A stretch of 64,000 bases of DNA from Jacaranda mimosifolia (taxonomy: Eukaryota > Streptophyta > Magnoliopsida > Lamiales > Bignoniaceae): positions 4,449,501 to 4,513,500 of the forward strand of contig CM032124.1 in the NCBI GenBank assembly GCA_018894105.1, written 5' to 3'. The position numbers and the translations under genes are program-made. How positions within the stretch are numbered: position 1 is the first letter of the stretch; the number at the start of each line of letters is the position of its first letter. Under the pieces are notes generated by a model that saw only the letters and a program-made list of their open reading frames with translations, had not been told where the DNA came from and searched no databases. Positions 59,646 through 64,000 of the stretch are shown here, in pieces.

Positions 59646-60404
59646 CGGTTATTTGGATCTCTTTAAGCAATTCATCACTACTAAATTTTCAACAAGTGAG
59701 TTTTTCTTAATTTTTTCTATATATTGGGAACATAAACTGTTCTAACATAGTTGAAGTCAGATTATATTATGTTTACGCTGAGTTAATTACTTTCATTGAT
59801 ATATGATATTTTAATTTGCTGAGCATGAGAAGACATGAGTTTGTTCCATTAATGGCTTATATGCGCATCCGTTTAATTGGAGCCCCTGCGCTCTACTTAT
59901 ATATAGTTGATTTTAATCGCTCATTAAATTGACAACATATTTCTTGAAAATTATGATTGATGGTTTGAACTATGCTGACTTGCTGAGCAATCTCCACAGT
60001 CGGACTGCATGATTTCTGCTATGCTCAGTTCATCGTTTTAATGAATCAGTTTAGTGTTGCAAGTGGTGTGGAAGTTGTCCAAACAAAAGGAGGCACTTTG
60101 AAGAATGAAAATTGGATCTTACGGCTGAAATAGAAAATTTTATGTGTGAAAGTTTGAGCATGTGTTTGCCTGGTGGTTTCTAGCTGCCTATTTCGAATTT
60201 GCATTGGGTATTGTAGTTGCAAAGTTTGTGGTTCGCTTGTCATGTTTTTGACTAATATTTGTAATGTTATTGTTACACTTTTATTCCTATGGATTCTAAC
60301 CAGTAATATTTACATTTCTATGCTTGGGGAATGTGAAGTCTACTCTAAAGTTTTAGTTGCTACCTTCGGATATACATTGAACACCATTATTTTTAAAGCA
60401 TGAA
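59646..60404. other. 3' flank of the LRR fragment
   Basis: Presumed former 3' untranslated and downstream sequence of the NLR. No gene or repeat is recognised. The short plus-strand frame at 60173-60403 has no domain. Confidence 0.45.
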
Positions 60405-61086
60405 AGTAAATGAATACTAAATGAATTGAATACAAATTATTTATATTCATATCCAAATAATTTATATACTATTCATATTTGTACTCATATCCAACGGATA
60501 TTCTGATAATAGCATTTTAATCTAAATTTGAAGGATGTTAAATAAATTCAAATATATTTGTATTCAATATAGTTATTCAAAAATCAAATTTAGTTATAAT
60601 AATTCAAATATCCTTATTCAATTATGATTATTTAGATATCCAAATGCATTGAATATTTGAATACATTAATTTATAATGCAATGCATTTTTTCGGTAGAAA
60701 CCCATACAATTGCATTAAATATAGAGTAGAACATAATACAATCATGAAGAACAACTCCTAAAACAATAAAATAAGAAAGGACATAACATTAAAGCCTTGC
60801 GATCCTGGAGAATGACCCTAATGTTTTTGGTGAAACCTAGCACAATTTGTCCCAAGAATAACAACTTCTAAAGCAGAGAAAGAATCTCAGCTGACTATGT
60901 CTAATTGAATACAAATTTAGAGTGGATATTAAATGGATCAAATATGTAGTTATCATATTATTTATCTACATCCGAATACTTAGTAGTTGAATATAGATAA
61001 TATCTATTTTAAATGGATTGGGTAATATTTTCATAAACAAATATAAGTGCGAACAATAATGAAATTTTTTAATATCTACCAACAAC
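60405..61086. repeat. Diverged repeat block with ATATTC/GAATAT-rich ends
   Basis: Both flanks (60405-60680 and about 60900-61040) are dense in 'tgaatac', 'atccaaat', 'gaatat' and 'ggatat' motifs that are partly inverse to each other. The centre (about 60690-60890) is different. Similar motifs occur at 49370-49600. It may be an old non-autonomous element. The boundaries are approximate. Confidence 0.35.
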
Positions 61087-62217
61087 CAGGGACAAATCCA
61101 GAAATAAGAGTGTGGGGGGGGGGGAGAATTTAGATTATAAAAGTCCAAATATAAATTTTATAATTCATAATTTGAATGTATATTTTCATAAAAGTTGAAA
61201 ATAATTGAATCAATGTCAAAACTTTAGTTGTATCTTCTCTATATAAATAACTAAGCAAACATCTAAAATTTTATCTTCTATTTTATTTCTAAGATTATTT
61301 TTGATAGTATTGATAACGAAAAAAGTTCTTTCAATTGCAGCCGTCGAAAGACAAAGAAAAATTCTTTTTTTTTTATACATATATTCATTTATCTTTATCT
61401 TTTTATCTTAATCTTGAAGGTAAAAAAGGAGATATTTTGGTTGTTTTGAAAGTCTCATAGGTCCTAAGGCTATCTAAGACTGTTCTTCACAATATTTATA
61501 GCGGAAAAAGTTTTTTCATCAATTTTAGCTTTTGAAAGATGAAGAAAAATCCACTTTTATTTTAAATATTTACTTATCTTTGTCTTTTTATTTTAGTCTC
61601 GTTGAAATTAAAAAAGATAATTTTGTTGTTTTGCAAGTTCCTCAAGGTACTCTTTGAGTAAACAATAATAATATTTTTTTTTTGAATAAATAAAATAGAA
61701 GTGACCTAGTGAGCCTAATTTAATTTTTTTTATTTTTTTATTTTTTTATTTATACATATGCATGCTAAGAGTTTGTTAGGCTTTGAATTCCTAATATGTT
61801 ACATTTATATTTGTGAAGATGATGACACCAGGCCAACAACTTGATTGCTTAATTACAAATATGTAACTAATTCTTTTGAGTTTTACAAAATTAAAAAAGG
61901 TAAAAAAATTAGTCAATAAATTTTAGTTTTATCTTTAGTTAAAAATAAATTAAATATAACCCTATAAATCTAAAAAAATAATTTTTTATTTAAGATCCAA
62001 CAAGAAAAGTTAGATCTTTCAGAAATTAATGAATCAATATTAAAAATAATTATTTTAATTAATATTAAATAATTTATCTTTTAAAATTCAGATTATTTAA
62101 AGATTAATTAATAAAAAATTAATATATATTTATATACATTTATTTATAATAAGTTTGGGTGGGGGGGTGCAATGGCCCCTACGCCCCCCCCCCCGGCCCC
62201 CCCGGGATCCGTCCATA
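61087..62217 (-). mobile_element. hAT element remnant with 8-bp target duplication
   Basis: The left end CAGGGACAAATCC is the near inverse of the right end GGATCCGTCCATA. The flanks are CCAACAAC (61079-61086) and TCAACAAC (62218-62225), 7 of 8 identical; 8-bp duplications are typical of hAT. Both subterminal parts carry long G or C runs (about 61112-61123 and 62155-62212). The minus-strand interior keeps pieces of the hAT C-terminal dimerisation domain. At 1131 bp it is a deletion derivative and cannot transpose alone. Confidence 0.75.
61195..61560 (-). pseudogene. hAT transposase dimerisation-domain fragments, duplicated
   Basis: The minus strand near 61360-61245 encodes TAAIERTFFVINTIKNNLRN followed by KIEDKILDVCLVIYIEK, matching the conserved hAT C-terminal dimerisation motif. 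A second, more decayed version, KTFSAINIVKNSLR, lies upstream at about 61530-61470. The two are homologous, so either a tandem duplication or a nested rearrangement produced them. No N-terminal zinc finger or catalytic core remains. Confidence 0.65.
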
Positions 62218-63351
62218 TCAACAACCCTAATAAAAATAAAAACTAATAGAGTTTTTCTGAATTTAAAATTATTTACTTTATTCTCAACATCTATCCTTTA
62301 TGGGATAAAATTTCCTATATTGTTTATTGTATCACTTCCTATTTAGAACATACAGCAAATTAGACTACATTTTAGTATGCCAAATCTTGTTTGTTTAGCG
62401 CAAAATCCAAGCGTTTGGTAAGTTGAAAGGAAAAACAGTTGAGCGACTTTGATATTTTTATAATGGCTTGGTTAAAATAGGGTGATAATTATTTTCACTT
62501 TTTTTGTACTAATCGTTTTGACATGCTGTTCTTCCGTACATACATTTAGGTTACCAAAGTATTGATGTTAATTATATTGATAAATAATAAAAAATTCAAT
62601 ATTACAATTAAGAAAACTTATGGGATTGGTTTTGTGGGATTAATTTTAGGAAGAATATACAATATATTTATAAATTGTGTAGGAGAGGAAAAAAAGGTAA
62701 GGAAGAAAGAAAAGTAGAAGAGCATGAAAAATTAGTCCTTCATTGTTTTGTAAATAAGAATTTGAGCATATATATATATATATTTCTGTTTAAACAATTT
62801 TTTTTTTTTTTTTGTAAAATGACTTTTCTGTTATTTAAAGTCTATTATGTAATCCAATGGTTCTTTTTTAATTAAATTATTTTCTATTGAAAGATAACGA
62901 TTAAGGACTGTGCTCTGAATGATTGGGGAACTGTAAATAGGAACAAGTTCTCAAACTTTATTTCCTCTTGAATCAAATAACTAAGTTAGTCAATTAGTTT
63001 GAAACAAGTTATAGACCATAAGATTAAAGTTTCTTTCATTAAAAAGAGAAAATTATAGATATAACATATTGCTAGTTCTTTCATAACTCCAAGATAAAAC
63101 TTTATTAGCGCTCAGCGGTGTCTCACCCCATGTGCACGACTACGAGGAGATTAGGAATCAGTCTATAGTCATGTTGCCAAAACACGAAGTTCTTGTGGGA
63201 GGATAATATGAAAGACTCAAAACTTATCAACTCTATATGCCCATAGTAGATTATGGCCCCTTTATATAATGGCAAAAAGTTTGACCATTAGAAAGAATTA
63301 ATGGGCCAATAAAGCCATCATAAAAATACCATAAATCCAATTATAATTATA
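62218..63351. other. Spacer containing a copy of the NLR upstream module
   Basis: 62391-62435 reads 'tttagcgcaaaatccaagcg' and then 'tttggtaagttgaaaggaaa', matching the end block of the NLR-2 upstream repeats. The rest is AT-rich or unassigned; a block at 63100-63230 ('ggtgtctcaccccatg') could be retroelement leader but shows no clear end. No gene is recognised. Confidence 0.45.
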
Positions 63352-64000
63352 TGATGCCCCCACTCGAAATAGCATCTAAGCTAAGGCGTCACTCAGTTCA
63401 GACTTAAATCTGAACCCATAAACATTCAATAAACCTATAGCAAAATTTTTCAAACTTATCAGAAATAGTAACGGATTTCAACTTAAGCAAACCTTCACAA
63501 AACATTAACTAAAAGCCTTAGATGATCCCGTAACATACAACACTAGTATTAACTACCAACCATCAGTGGTCCCATAATATGCAGCATACCATATACATAC
63601 CACAAATATTTAATTCATCCTAACATATCACATCATCTCCACGATATACAAAATGTCCAAGAAAACCCATAAGCATATACAATCGTTTTCTATTACAAAA
63701 TGTGCTCACCAATCCGAACCTGGAGTTCCAGTTCATCACTTAATTCCTGTCTGAGAAAGTCAAAGAAATACGGGGGGTAAGTCCAAAGGACTTAGTGAGG
63801 GACAATCGTAATCATAGGCAAAAAAGGGATCTATCGAGGAAAAATCAACTCAACAGATCTTAATTTATAGTTAAAACAGAACATATCAAGAAACATGTGG
63901 TAACAAGTTAAGCAAAAAGGAATCTCTCCTTCCTTATTGCTCCATGAATAGTTTACAAACGTTCGGATATAGTTAGAATAAACAAACATGAGTCATATGC
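63352..64000 (-). mobile_element. Third LTR of the gypsy family, cut by window end
   Basis: The plus strand starts TGATGCCCCCACTCG at 63352 and aligns with about 3507-4300 and with the inverse of 13270-12500. Shared blocks include 'tctaagctaaggcgtcact' and 'aagtccaaaggacttagtga' (63780). The orientation is therefore minus, with the LTR end at 63352. No primer site is visible to its left, so it is either a solo LTR or a mutated element. Confidence 0.65.

Noticed and set aside
62155..62346. 63-residue frame starting MGGGVQWPLRPPP
   Set aside because: Created by G/C runs at the end of the hAT element; no coding evidence.

Overview
The window is nuclear DNA from a flowering plant, almost certainly a eudicot. 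It is AT-rich and has spliced genes with GT-AG introns. Its disease-resistance genes (CC-NB-LRR NLRs) resemble the RPP13/RPP8-like and R1 'late blight' families of asterids. An asterid, perhaps Lamiales, is my inference from NLR flavour only. No ribosomal RNA, tRNA, CRISPR array or bacterial operon is present. Most long reading frames are chance AT-rich frames or decayed transposon genes.

Layout. 1-7266: a decayed minus-strand Ty3/gypsy-type LTR element cut by the window start; its 5' LTR carries a later insertion. 7267-8205: a long foldback element. 8300-9970: AT-rich degenerate repeats and a dispersed MITE-like repeat. 10476-13270: a solo LTR of the same gypsy family with a perfect CCCAA target duplication; it contains an array of short hairpins. 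13495-22858: a 9.4-kb Mutator-like element (MULE) with about 1.45-kb terminal inverted repeats, a 9-bp target duplication and two convergent decayed genes, a plant-mobile-domain gene (+) and a mudrA-type transposase (-). 23146-27929: NLR-1, a CC-NB-LRR pseudogene (one frameshift, two nonsense codons) lying 287 bp beyond the MULE end.

27930-37500: spacer DNA with an internally deleted Ty1/copia element (29972 to about 32792), a hAT-like element (34373-35563) and a repeated 5' module upstream of NLR-2, one copy of which is split by a 586-bp solo LTR with ATACT target duplications. 37584-43000: NLR-2, the only gene here that looks intact (three exons, 891 aa). 44411-47190: a nearly perfect tandem triplication of a 927-bp unit.

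47641-59645: remains of R1-type NLR sequence in three dispersed pieces: an NB piece (+), a CC piece on the opposite strand next to a Tourist-like MITE, and an LRR piece (+) abutting a decayed Sirevirus-like copia element (52929-58915). 61087-62217: a hAT remnant with an 8-bp target duplication. 63352-64000: the start of a third gypsy-family LTR.

Biologically this is an NLR cluster with one apparently functional sensor-type CNL (NLR-2), one recently silenced paralogue (NLR-1) and a shattered R1-like relative, eroded and reshaped by nested transposons. Conserved motifs, splice boundaries and target duplications were read directly from the sequence; family assignments come from recognised motifs, since no search was possible.
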